From: Solirubrobacterales bacterium
GTDB taxonomy: Bacteria; Actinomycetota; Thermoleophilia; Solirubrobacterales; Solirubrobacteraceae
Assembly (NCBI GenBank): GCA_017354065.1
Contig: JAFMRN010000009.1
Location: 1 to 18,661, forward strand
Direction: 5' to 3'
Length of the DNA: 18,661 nt
Made by a program: the position numbers and the translations under genes. The notes below the pieces were generated by a model. The model searched no databases. It saw nothing but the letters and a program-made list of their open reading frames with translations, and was not told where the DNA came from. This document shows positions 1 through 6,827 of this stretch, piece after piece; positions within the stretch are counted from its first letter, which is position 1, and every line of letters begins with the position of its first letter.

Positions 1-1105
1 GGAAGCGATCAACGAGGTTGATCTCCTGCTGGCGGCGAAGGCCCTCGCGGATGTCCTTCGCCCTGATCTCGCCGACGCCGTCGACGGTTTCAAGCTCGCC
101 GTCAGTCGCGGCGAGCAACTGCTCAAAGCCCCCGAACTCGTCGATGATCCGGTGGATCACCTGTTTGGGGAGCCGCGGGATCCGTCCCAAAATGCGGATG
201 CCACGCGGTGAAGTCGGGTAGTCAAGGCTGTTCAGCTTGCGGTCATAGCCGAGCAGCTCGGCCAGGCGGCCGAAGTCCAGCAGGTCCTGGTGGGGCAGGC
301 GCACCAGCTGGTCGAAGGCCTCCGCGAAGGAGCCGTCGGCCCCGTCGATGATGTAGTCGTGGACCAGCGCGGCCTTGTCCGATGCGACACCGACCATCGT
401 CTCGTCGAGCTGCATCTCAATCAGACGTCCCTCATCGCCCAGCTCGACGATGTAGCGCTCGATCTCGACCGCCATGCGCGTGACCAGCTCGGCGCGCTGG
501 AGCACGGTCAGGACATCGTGCAGGGTCGCCCCGCCCTCGAACTCCAGTGCGGTCAGGCGGGTGGAGACCTGATCCAGGCGCGTGCGGTACTTGTCGAGCG
601 TGGCCAGCGCCTGGTTGGCCTTGGCCAGCACGACCGGAATGTCGTCAAGGATGTACTTGGTGCCGTCCACGTACAGGGAGATCACCTGACGGCGCTCTGA
701 GATCGCGATCACCAGCGTGTCGGTCTGCTTGGACACGCGCTCGGCGGTGCGGTGCCGGGTGCCGGTCTCGTAGGTGTGGATCGTCGGGTCCGGGGTCAGC
801 TGCACGTTGGCGGCCGCGATCCGCGTGGAGTTGGCCGACAGCACAATCGCGCCGTCCATCTTCGCCAGCTCATACAACAGCGCCGAGGAGTACTCCATGT
901 CGAGCTTCAGGCCGCCGGAGAACAGGAACGCCAGCTCATCCGTGTCGCCGATCACGACCAGCCCGCCGGTGCTGGCGTGCAGGATGTTGTCAAGCCCCTC
1001 CCTGAGGGCGGTTCCGGGCGCGACCATCTCCAGCGCCCTAACCATCCGGGACTCCTGACGAGTGTCGAGCTGCGATCCGAGCTCATCCCCGGTGCGCGAG
1101 GCCAT
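1..1105 (-). CDS. disA: DisA, diadenylate cyclase / DNA integrity scanning protein (3' end beyond window)
   Basis: DisA makes cyclic di-AMP from two ATP and scans DNA for branched structures, linking genome integrity to c-di-AMP signalling in the cytoplasm. Reading the minus strand from the ATG at 1105 gives 368 codons without a stop. The N-terminal DAC domain shows the catalytic DGA motif (residues 84-86) and the RHRTAE motif (about 117-122). A helical linker follows, then a C-terminal helix-hairpin-helix region with GILGRIPRLP-like and 'VDGVGEIRA' sequence (roughly 290-360). Family members are about 355-370 residues long, so only a few C-terminal residues should be missing. It lies 33 nt downstream of radA, the usual radA-disA pairing. 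A TAAAAT box six bases before the ATG suggests an additional leaderless promoter. The identification is secure. Confidence 0.96.
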   Translation of the reverse strand, partial: MASRTGDELGSQLDTRQESRMVRALEMVAPGTALREGLDNILHASTGGLVVIGDTDELAFLFSGGLKLDMEYSSALLYELAKMDGAIVLSANSTRIAAANVQLTPDPTIHTYETGTRHRTAERVSKQTDTLVIAISERRQVISLYVDGTKYILDDIPVVLAKANQALATLDKYRTRLDQVSTRLTALEFEGGATLHDVLTVLQRAELVTRMAVEIERYIVELGDEGRLIEMQLDETMVGVASDKAALVHDYIIDGADGSFAEAFDQLVRLPHQDLLDFGRLAELLGYDRKLNSLDYPTSPRGIRILGRIPRLPKQVIHRIIDEFGGFEQLLAATDGELETVDGVGEIRAKDIREGLRRQQEINLVDRF

Positions 1106-1111
1106 ATCTAA

Positions 1112-1117
1112 ATTTTA
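1112..1117 (-). promoter_or_regulatory. Putative -10 box (TAAAAT) for leaderless disA transcription
   Basis: TAAAAT on the minus strand lies in a short AT-rich island between radA and disA and ends six bases before the disA ATG. That places the expected transcription start at or next to the start codon. No Shine-Dalgarno is present and no good -35 is visible. The sequence is seen directly; its promoter role is inferred. Confidence 0.4.
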
Positions 1118-1138
1118 CGCTAAAGGGCGCGGGCCGCG

Positions 1139-2476
1139 CTAACCGAGCGCCGCCCCGACGGCCCGGCGGATCACCGCGTGCCGTGTCGGTTCGATCACCT
1201 GCGCGAGCCCGAACTTCTGCGCCTCGGCGATCCGCCGGTCGGCATGGCCGACGCTGCGCAGCTCACCGGTTAGGCCGAGCTCGCCGAAGCAGCCGAGCGG
1301 CTGGCCGTTGCCGAGCGCCGTGCTCTTGGCGGCCGATGCGACCGCCAGGGCGACCGCCAGGTCCGCGCCGGGCTCATCGACGCGCACACCGCCGACCACG
1401 TTCACGAACACGTCCGCGTTGCCGAGCCCGATCCCGGCGTGACGGCCGAGCACCGCCAGCACCAGCGCGAGCCGGTTGCGGTCGATCCCCGCGACCACCC
1501 GTCGCGGCTGTTCCAGCTCGGAGGGGTTAACCAGCGCCTGGACCTCGACCAGCAGCGGGCGCGAGCCCTCCATCGCGCACAGCACCACGCTGCCGGGCGC
1601 GCGCGTGGCCTCCGCGACAAACCGCGCGCTCGGATCCAGGACCTCGACCAGGCCGTTGTCGCGCATCTCGAACACGCCGGCCTCGTTCGTCGAGCCGAAC
1701 CGGTTCTTGATCGCGCGCACGGTCCGGTATGTGCGCTCGCGCTCACCCTCGAACTGCAGCACTGCGTCGACCAGGTGCTCGAGCACGCGCGGACCGGCCA
1801 GCGCGCCCTCCTTGGTCACGTGCCCGACCAGCAGCACGGCGGTCTGCTGGGCCTTGGCGACGCGCATGATCGCGTCCGCGACCTCACGGACCTGGGCGAC
1901 CGAGCCGGCCGCCGAGGTCATCTCATCCGAGGCGATCGTCTGCACCGAGTCGACCACGACCACCTCGGGGCGCTCGGCCTCGAGCGTCGCCAGCACGGTC
2001 CCCAGATCGGTCTCGGCGATCACCGGGATCTCCAGCGCCGAGCCGCCGAGCCGCTGGGCCCGCAGGCGGATCTGCGCGGCCGACTCCTCGGCGGAGACGT
2101 ACAGCGTCTTGCGGCCTGCACCGCACATGTTCGCCAGCGCCATGGTCGTCAGCGTCGACTTGCCGATCCCGGGCGCGCCGCCGATCAGCACCAGCGAGCC
2201 GGGCACCAGGCCGCCGCCGAGCACGTTGTCAAGCTCGCCGATCCCGGTCGGGAGGCGCCGGTGATCCTCGGCCTTGACCTCCCCCAGCTTGACCGGAGCC
2301 CTGGCCGGGCTGGCGGCCTTTGAGGCCCCAGCCCGGGAGCTGCGCCCCTTGGAGGCGGTGATCCGCGGCTCCTCCACCAGCGTGTTCCACTCATTGCAGC
2401 CGGGACACTGCCCGGCCCAGCGCGGCGTTTCATGGCCGCAGGCTGAACAGACGTGGACTGTGGTGGGCTTGGCCAT
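1139..2476 (-). CDS. radA: RadA (Sms), DNA repair branch-migration ATPase
   Basis: RadA is a RecA-like hexameric helicase that drives branch migration during homologous recombination. The 445-residue product has all family parts in order. The N-terminal C4 zinc finger uses C10, C13, C24 and C27. The Walker A sequence GGAPGIGKST is at about 99-108 and Walker B (VVVVDS) at about 172-177. The RadA-specific KNRFG motif is at 257-261, and a C-terminal Lon-protease-like domain covers about 280-445. Length and N-terminus (MAKPTTVHVCSACG) fit the family. The ATG at 2476 is preceded by TAGTCT (2491-2486) but no Shine-Dalgarno, so the message may be nearly leaderless. disA follows after 33 nt. Upstream lies the VapC-type toxin gene, separated by a 77-nt imperfect hairpin. 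Confidence 0.97.
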   Translation of the reverse strand: MAKPTTVHVCSACGHETPRWAGQCPGCNEWNTLVEEPRITASKGRSSRAGASKAASPARAPVKLGEVKAEDHRRLPTGIGELDNVLGGGLVPGSLVLIGGAPGIGKSTLTTMALANMCGAGRKTLYVSAEESAAQIRLRAQRLGGSALEIPVIAETDLGTVLATLEAERPEVVVVDSVQTIASDEMTSAAGSVAQVREVADAIMRVAKAQQTAVLLVGHVTKEGALAGPRVLEHLVDAVLQFEGERERTYRTVRAIKNRFGSTNEAGVFEMRDNGLVEVLDPSARFVAEATRAPGSVVLCAMEGSRPLLVEVQALVNPSELEQPRRVVAGIDRNRLALVLAVLGRHAGIGLGNADVFVNVVGGVRVDEPGADLAVALAVASAAKSTALGNGQPLGCFGELGLTGELRSVGHADRRIAEAQKFGLAQVIEPTRHAVIRRAVGAALG

Positions 2477-2515
2477 AGTCCATCGAGACTACGCCCAGGC
2501 CAGGACGCCCAGATG

Positions 2516-2592
2516 AGTAGTTCCGCGGCCGCGTGAGAAACCCGCATCCGAGTTCCAGGCGCGCCCCGGCACACGCGGGTCGTGGAACTACT
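2516..2592. repeat. 77-nt imperfect palindrome between vapC and radA
   Basis: Perfect 9-bp outer arms are AGTAGTTCC (2516-2524) and GGAACTACT (2584-2592). A nested 6-bp pair is ACCCGC (2540-2545) and GCGGGT (2575-2580). The element starts three bases after the vapC stop codon on the transcribed strand and lies upstream of radA. It has no T-run, so it is not a typical intrinsic terminator. It could fold as a long hairpin in RNA, act as a toxin-antitoxin transcript terminator or processing site, or be a repetitive palindromic element. It does not resemble a tRNA. Confidence 0.55.
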
Positions 2593-2595
2593 AAT

Positions 2596-2973
2596 CTAGT
2601 CCCAGAGCGTATCGACCTCATACAGCCCGAATGCCGGATCGGCGCCGACCAGCGTCAGCCCTTCAATCTGTGCCTGAGCGATGAGCACGCGGTCGAAAGG
2701 GTCCGCGTGGTGTGATGGCAGCGCTCCCGCCGCAACTCCATGCTGGGGTGTCACCGCAAGCTTTATGAAGCGCGACTGTAGGAGCTGCTCAAAGCCGTCC
2801 TCTGGCCAATCGAGCTTGCCTTTGGCGCGTTTGATCGAGATCTCCCAGAAGCTGGCGGCGCTCAGGGTCACCCGGTTGCGGACGTCCTCAATGGCAGTGC
2901 GCGCGGACTCCGGTAGCGCGGAGCTGTTCACCGTCCAGAGATAGGCAGCCTGTGTATCGAGCAGCAGCTGCAT
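2596..2973 (-). CDS. VapC-type PIN-domain ribonuclease toxin
   Basis: This is the toxin of a type II toxin-antitoxin pair. VapC proteins are Mg2+-dependent endoribonucleases that cut specific RNAs, often tRNA or rRNA. The 125-residue product has the usual PIN-domain length and acidic residues: D6 in LLLDT, E44 in WEIS, D91/D94 in HADPFDR and D112 in GADPAF. The C-terminus 'YEVDTLW' is typical of the PIN subgroup paired with Phd/YefM-type antitoxins. The common DTHALLW start is altered to DTQAAYLW. Its ATG shares one base with the antitoxin TGA (TGATG), indicating translational coupling. The gene looks less GC-rich than the flanking housekeeping genes, which suggests acquisition by transfer. 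The RNA target cannot be told from sequence. Confidence 0.9.
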   Translation of the reverse strand: MQLLLDTQAAYLWTVNSSALPESARTAIEDVRNRVTLSAASFWEISIKRAKGKLDWPEDGFEQLLQSRFIKLAVTPQHGVAAGALPSHHADPFDRVLIAQAQIEGLTLVGADPAFGLYEVDTLWD

Positions 2974-3215
2974 CAGTCGGCGGTGCCGAAGTCACGTGCG
3001 TCCTCCGGGTCAGGCTCCCACACCGATGGATCGGGCAGGGTAACGCGGCCCTTGAAAAGGTCGCGCATCTCCGCAACCGTCCGACCCCCGCTGGTCGCCA
3101 CAAGTCGGGCAACCGGCTTGGAGCCCCGGCGGATCTCAATTTCCTCGCCGCTCTCTACGGCATGCAGCAGGGCGGACAACTGGGTCTTGGCCTCTTGCAC
3201 GGTGACGGTACGCAT
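2973..3215 (-). CDS. Phd/YefM-family antitoxin paired with the VapC-type toxin
   Basis: The antitoxin binds and inhibits the toxin and represses its own promoter. The 80-residue product has the Phd/YefM N-terminal DNA-binding pattern (MRTVTVQEAKTQLSALL, residues 1-17), then 'GEEIEIRRGSKPVARLV' (about 23-39), and an acidic C-terminal tail (61-80) suited to toxin binding. I chose the ATG at 3215 because family members begin at this point and a -10-like TACGCT ends six bases upstream, which fits a leaderless message. A GTG at 3230 would add five residues. An inverted repeat at 3233-3254 overlaps the likely -35 region and is a good autorepression operator. The stop codon overlaps the toxin start by one base. 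Confidence 0.88.
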   Translation of the reverse strand: MRTVTVQEAKTQLSALLHAVESGEEIEIRRGSKPVARLVATSGGRTVAEMRDLFKGRVTLPDPSVWEPDPEDARDFGTAD

Positions 3216-3221
3216 GCGGTA

Positions 3222-3254
3222 AGCGTACACCCAGTTGACCAGAGTTAGTCAACT
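3222..3254 (-). promoter_or_regulatory. Putative promoter and palindromic operator of the toxin-antitoxin operon
   Basis: On the minus strand a -35-like TTGACT (3252-3247) and a -10-like TACGCT (3227-3222) are separated by 19 bp. The perfect 7-bp inverted repeat AGTTGAC (3233-3239) / GTCAACT (3248-3254) has an 8-bp spacer and covers the -35. This arrangement is expected for antitoxin autoregulation. Repeat and spacing are seen in the sequence; function is inferred. Confidence 0.5.
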
Positions 3255-3262
3255 TTTGGCCG

Positions 3263-3796
3263 CTAACAGGCCAGCGCGTGTGCAATGTCGTCGAGCTCGA
3301 TCGACTCGACATGGCCGCCCTTGTAGCGAGTGCCACCGGCATGGTGGCTGCCGGAGACCCAGATCAGGATCCGGAACCCGTGCCCGCTGAGCAGGAACCC
3401 GGGTCCGGCGCCGCCGCACAGCGTCTGCTGTGGCTGGTGCAGGCGCTTGGCCGCCGCGTCGGCTGACTGCCCCGGGGACACTCCGGCCGCCTGGAAGCCC
3501 GCGACCTTGCTGGAGAAGCCGATCAGCTTGCCTGAACTGAGAGTGAAATCGGTCAGGCAGTTCTCGACGCTGCGGGTGCCCTTGGCGCAGTTGTAAGCCA
3601 GGTCCCGCGTCCCCCGGCCAACTGCCGGGCTCAGCTCCGGCTTGCCGTAGAGCCGCTCGATCTGTGCCGTCTGAGAGCGGCCCTCCTGCAGGCTGCCGAC
3701 CCGTCCGCTCAGCGTCACGGGGAACTCCGCCGCGGCGGCGGTCGCGCAGCAGACGCCGAAGATCAGCGCGGTAAGAACGAGCAAGCGAGCCCTCAT
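3263..3796 (-). CDS. Secreted four-cysteine protein of unknown function
   Basis: I do not recognise a family. The 177-residue product begins with a clear Sec signal peptide: MRAR, a hydrophobic stretch (residues 5-18), then an Ala-rich cleavage zone at about 18-24 before EFPVTLS. The mature part contains four cysteines (C70, C80, C127 and the terminal C177), which could form two disulfides outside the membrane. It is Gly/Ser-rich, with a predicted beta character around 'FRILIWVSGS' (141-150). The start at 3796 is chosen because it opens directly onto the signal peptide; the ribosome binding site is weak. It lies between clpC and the toxin-antitoxin pair. The region upstream (3797-3963) has a 13-bp inverted repeat and the presumed clpC terminator, so it probably has its own promoter. 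Signal-peptide logic supports a real gene. Confidence 0.75.
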   Translation of the reverse strand: MRARLLVLTALIFGVCCATAAAAEFPVTLSGRVGSLQEGRSQTAQIERLYGKPELSPAVGRGTRDLAYNCAKGTRSVENCLTDFTLSSGKLIGFSSKVAGFQAAGVSPGQSADAAAKRLHQPQQTLCGGAGPGFLLSGHGFRILIWVSGSHHAGGTRYKGGHVESIELDDIAHALAC

Positions 3797-3854
3797 GGAG
3801 CCGCGAGCTTCTCATAGGTAGCTGAGCTTCGCAGCGGCTGGGCGCGAACTTGCG

Positions 3855-3905
3855 CAACTCTGAGCAGGAAACTCGCCCTCCGGACGAGGAAACTGCTCAG
3901 AGTTG
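3855..3905. repeat. 13-bp perfect inverted repeat upstream of the secreted-protein gene
   Basis: The arms CAACTCTGAGCAG (3855-3867) and CTGCTCAGAGTTG (3893-3905) are perfectly complementary, with a 25-bp centre that contains a further 4-bp pair (CTCG 3873-3876 region / CGAG 3885-3888 region). The centre and arm edges also hold a direct repeat AGGAAACT at 3866 and 3887, 21 bp or two helical turns apart. There is no T-run. It could be an operator, an RNA hairpin in the leader of the downstream gene, or a small palindromic element. Confidence 0.6.
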
Positions 3906-3934
3906 GCGGGTCCGGGTTTCCGGAGCGGTCAGAG

Positions 3935-3955
3935 GGCCGGCCTCAAAGGCCGGCC
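3935..3955 (-). terminator. Probable clpC terminator hairpin
   Basis: A 9-bp perfect GC-rich stem (GGCCGGCCT / AGGCCGGCC) with a 3-nt loop begins nine bases after the clpC stop codon in the direction of transcription. It lacks a U-tract, which is common for terminators in high-GC Gram-positive bacteria. The hairpin is clear; terminator activity is inferred from its place. Confidence 0.6.
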
Positions 3956-3963
3956 ATAACCGA

Positions 3964-6558
3964 TTACTCCTGAGGAGGATCCGCAGGCGGCTCCACCTGC
4001 GGCTGCTCGGCCGTCTGGGCCTCGCCGTCCTGAGCACCGACACCGACGGGCGTCGGCTTGGTCTCAACGACGGACAGGACAACCTCGGGCTCGTCCTCCG
4101 AGGACTCGGCCTCACGCTCAGGCGCCGGCTCGACCAGCACCGTGGAGCCCTCGGGCACCGACTCGCGGAGGACGAAGTCGGCCAGCGGATCCTCGACGTA
4201 GCGCTGGATCGCGCGACGCAGCGGGCGCGCACCCATCGCCGGGTCCCAGCCCTTGTCGACCAACAGGTCCTTGGTCTCCTCGGCCAGCTCCAGCTGCAGC
4301 TCGCGTTCGGCCATCGACTCGCGCACACGGTGCAGGAGCAGGTCGACGATCTCCTTGATCTCTTCCTTTGACAGCTTGTGGAACACGATCACGTCGTCAA
4401 TGCGGTTGATGAACTCGGGCCGGAACACGCGCTTGAGCTCGCCCATCACGCGGTCCTTCATGTCCTCGTAGCTGACGCCCATGTCGTCCTGTTCAACCGA
4501 GAAGCCGAGCGTGAAGTTCTTCGCGATCTCCTGGGCCCCGATGTTCGAGGTCATGATCACGATCGTGTGGCGGAAGTCCACGGTGCGGCCCTGAGCGTCG
4601 GTCAGGCGGCCATCCTCGAGGATCTGCAACAGGATGTTGAAGACGTCGGGGTGGGCCTTCTCGATCTCATCGAGCAACAGCACGCTGTAGGGCTTGCGAC
4701 GGACCGCCTCCGTCAGCTGGCCGCCCTCGTCGTAACCGATGTAGCCCGGAGGCGAGCCGACGAGCCGTGACACGGCGTGCTTCTCCATGTACTCGGACAT
4801 GTCGATCCGGATCATCGTCTCCTCGTCCCCGAACAGGAACTCGGCCAGGGTCCGCGCCAGCTCGGTCTTACCGACACCGGACGGGCCCAGGAAGATGAAC
4901 GAACCGGTCGGCCGCTTCGGGTCCTTCAGGCCGGCACGCGAGCGACGGATCGCCTTGGAGATGACGTCCACCGCGTTCTGCTGACCGATGACGCGCTTGT
5001 GCAGCTCGTCCTCCATCCGCATCAGCTTGGCGGTCTCAGCCTCGGTCAGCTTGAACACCGGGATGCCGGTCCACATGCTGACGATGTCGGCGATCTCCTC
5101 CTCGCCGATGCTCGGGCGCTCGGTCGCCTCGCCGGCCTCCCACTGCTCGGCCAGATCGCGCTTCTTCTGGGACAGGCGGCGCTCCTGGTCGCGCAGGTTC
5201 GCGGCCTTCTCGAACTCCTGGGCCTCGATCGCGGCTTCCTTCGCGCGGCGGGTCTCGTCGATCTCGTCCTCGAGCTCGCGGTACACGGGCGGTGAGGTCA
5301 TCGACTTGATCCGCATGCGGGAGGCGGCCTCATCGATCAGGTCGATCGCCTTGTCCGGCAGGAACCGGTCTGAGATGTAGCGGTCCGACAGGTCGGCGGA
5401 AGCGGCCAGCGCCTCCTCAGTGATGTTGACCTTGTGGTGCTGCTCGTAGCGGTCGCGCAGGCCCTTCAGGATCTGGACGGTCTCATCGACCGAGGGCTGG
5501 TCGACGACGATCTTCTGGAAGCGCCGCTCCAGCGCGGAGTCGCGCTCCAGGTACTTGCGGAACTCCTCGAGCGTCGTGGCGCCGATTGTCTGCAGCTCAC
5601 CGCGGGCCAGCGCCGGCTTCAGGATGCTGGCCGCGTCGATCGCGCCTTCGGCGGCCCCGGCACCGACGAGGTTGTGCAGCTCGTCGATGAACAGGATGAT
5701 GTCGCCGCGCTGGGTGATCTCCTTCATCACCTTCTTCAGGCGCTCCTCAAACTCGCCGCGGTACTTGGAGCCCGCGACCAGCGCGGCCAGATCGAGCGTG
5801 TAGATCTGCTTGCCCTTCAGCAGCTCGGGCACGTCGGCGGAGACGATCCGCTGGGCCAGGCCCTCGACCACAGCGGTCTTGCCGACGCCTGGCTCACCGA
5901 CCAGCACCGGGTTGTTCTTGGTGCGGCGGCTGAGGATCTGCATGATCCGCTCAATCTCGGTCTCGCGACCGACCACGGGGTCGAGCTTGCTGTCCGATGC
6001 CAGCTTGGTCAGGTTGCGCCCGAACTGGTCCAGCAGCTTCGAAGATTTCTTGCCTTCGCCGGAGCCCTGGCCGGCGGCGGCACCCGCGCCGGCACCGGAG
6101 CCGGAGCCGCGCTGACGGCTGCCGGGCCCGGACAGCATCCGGATGACCTCATTGCGGATCTTCTCGGAGTCGGCGTCGAAGTCCAACAGGATGCGGGCGG
6201 CGACGCCCTCGTTCTCACGCACCAGACCGAGCAGGATGTGCTCGGTGCCGATGTAGTTGTGGCCGAGGCTGAGCGCCTCGCGCAGCGCTAGCTCCAGGAC
6301 CTTCTTGGCACGCGGGGTGAACGGGATCTGGCCGGAGGTGACCTCCTCGCCGGACCCGACGATCCGCACCACCTGTGCGCGCACGCGTTCCACGGTGATC
6401 TCCAGCGACTCGAGCACGCGAGCGGCCAGGCCTTCTTCTTCGCGCAGGAGCCCAAGCAGGATGTGCTCGGTGCCGATGTAGTTGTGCTTGAGGGTGCGCG
6501 CTTCTTCCTGCGCCAGGACGACCACCTGACGTGCGCGTTCTGTGAATCGCTCGAACAT
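3964..6558 (-). CDS. clpC: ClpC, AAA+ unfoldase of the Clp protease
   Basis: ClpC unfolds damaged or tagged proteins and feeds them to ClpP. The 864-residue product has the complete ClpC layout. Two N-terminal Clp repeats cover 1-143 (the phrase NYIGTEHILLGL occurs twice). A Gly/Ser/Ala-rich linker spans about 144-170. AAA domain D1 has Walker A GEPGVGKT at 221-228 and Walker B IILFIDE at about 287-293. A UVR-like coiled middle segment lies near 425-470. Domain D2 has Walker A GPSGVGKT at 558-565 and Walker B LLLDE at about 627-631. An acidic, Pro-rich tail of about 50 residues closes the protein. The ATG at 6558 follows a moderate Shine-Dalgarno (GAGAGA). A hairpin follows the stop. No ctsR, mcsA or mcsB gene lies upstream, and I saw no CtsR or HAIR box, so its heat regulation must differ or be remote. 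Confidence 0.97.
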   Translation of the reverse strand: MFERFTERARQVVVLAQEEARTLKHNYIGTEHILLGLLREEEGLAARVLESLEITVERVRAQVVRIVGSGEEVTSGQIPFTPRAKKVLELALREALSLGHNYIGTEHILLGLVRENEGVAARILLDFDADSEKIRNEVIRMLSGPGSRQRGSGSGAGAGAAAGQGSGEGKKSSKLLDQFGRNLTKLASDSKLDPVVGRETEIERIMQILSRRTKNNPVLVGEPGVGKTAVVEGLAQRIVSADVPELLKGKQIYTLDLAALVAGSKYRGEFEERLKKVMKEITQRGDIILFIDELHNLVGAGAAEGAIDAASILKPALARGELQTIGATTLEEFRKYLERDSALERRFQKIVVDQPSVDETVQILKGLRDRYEQHHKVNITEEALAASADLSDRYISDRFLPDKAIDLIDEAASRMRIKSMTSPPVYRELEDEIDETRRAKEAAIEAQEFEKAANLRDQERRLSQKKRDLAEQWEAGEATERPSIGEEEIADIVSMWTGIPVFKLTEAETAKLMRMEDELHKRVIGQQNAVDVISKAIRRSRAGLKDPKRPTGSFIFLGPSGVGKTELARTLAEFLFGDEETMIRIDMSEYMEKHAVSRLVGSPPGYIGYDEGGQLTEAVRRKPYSVLLLDEIEKAHPDVFNILLQILEDGRLTDAQGRTVDFRHTIVIMTSNIGAQEIAKNFTLGFSVEQDDMGVSYEDMKDRVMGELKRVFRPEFINRIDDVIVFHKLSKEEIKEIVDLLLHRVRESMAERELQLELAEETKDLLVDKGWDPAMGARPLRRAIQRYVEDPLADFVLRESVPEGSTVLVEPAPEREAESSEDEPEVVLSVVETKPTPVGVGAQDGEAQTAEQPQVEPPADPPQE

Positions 6559-6827
6559 AGTCAGATCTCTCTGTTCGCTGGGACTGAGACGGGTCGGTCG
6601 AGTACTGGTCTGGACACGCTAGTCGTACCTAGGATAGTCGGGGCTTCCGTCCCCGATTTTTGGCCGCGGCGAGTGACGGACTTAGCTGCGGCTGGGCATC
6701 CTGAGGCCATAGGTCAGTCTAACAAGCATCTGGCGGTGATTCGCCCCATCAGGATCCGGAGCTTGGGCAGAAAACACGGCGGCTGGGTCAAGCGAGCGGT
6801 CGTTGCTGCCGATGAGTAATCCAGATA
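6559..6827. other. Divergent intergenic region, clpC to glycosidase
   Basis: This 269-bp gap holds the upstream regions of clpC (leftward) and a glycosidase gene (rightward). It contains a plus-strand hairpin with a T-run (6638-6661) and a CCTAGG palindrome beside it. A GATAAT hexamer at about 6823-6828 overlaps the annotated start of the glycosidase gene. I found no CtsR-like, HAIR-like or actinobacterial SOS-box sequence and no convincing -35/-10 pair for clpC. No coding sequence is supported. Confidence 0.5.
6638..6661 (+). terminator. Terminator-like hairpin with T-run on the plus strand
   Basis: A 6-bp stem TCGGGG / CCCCGA (6638-6643 and 6651-6656) encloses a 7-nt loop and is followed at once by five T (6657-6661). 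The form is that of an intrinsic terminator for rightward transcription, but no rightward gene ends here. It could stop an antisense transcript from the clpC leader, or it may be a chance hairpin. Confidence 0.35.

Noticed and set aside
1439..2323. Long plus-strand open frame inside radA
   Set aside because: Its His/Arg/Gln-rich translation is typical of the antisense shadow of a high-GC gene; RadA has all its motifs on the other strand.
2516..2592. tRNA gene in the 77-nt palindrome
   Set aside because: The length and outer stem are suggestive, but no T-arm GTTC consensus, anticodon arm or D-arm can be placed on either strand.
3249..3857. Alternative 202-residue frame over the secreted protein gene
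   Set aside because: Its sequence is Arg-rich and of low quality, while the overlapping 177-residue frame has a clean signal peptide and ordered cysteines.
6559..6827. CtsR, HAIR or SOS-type operators upstream of clpC
   Set aside because: I looked for these known repressor sites and found no acceptable match on either strand.
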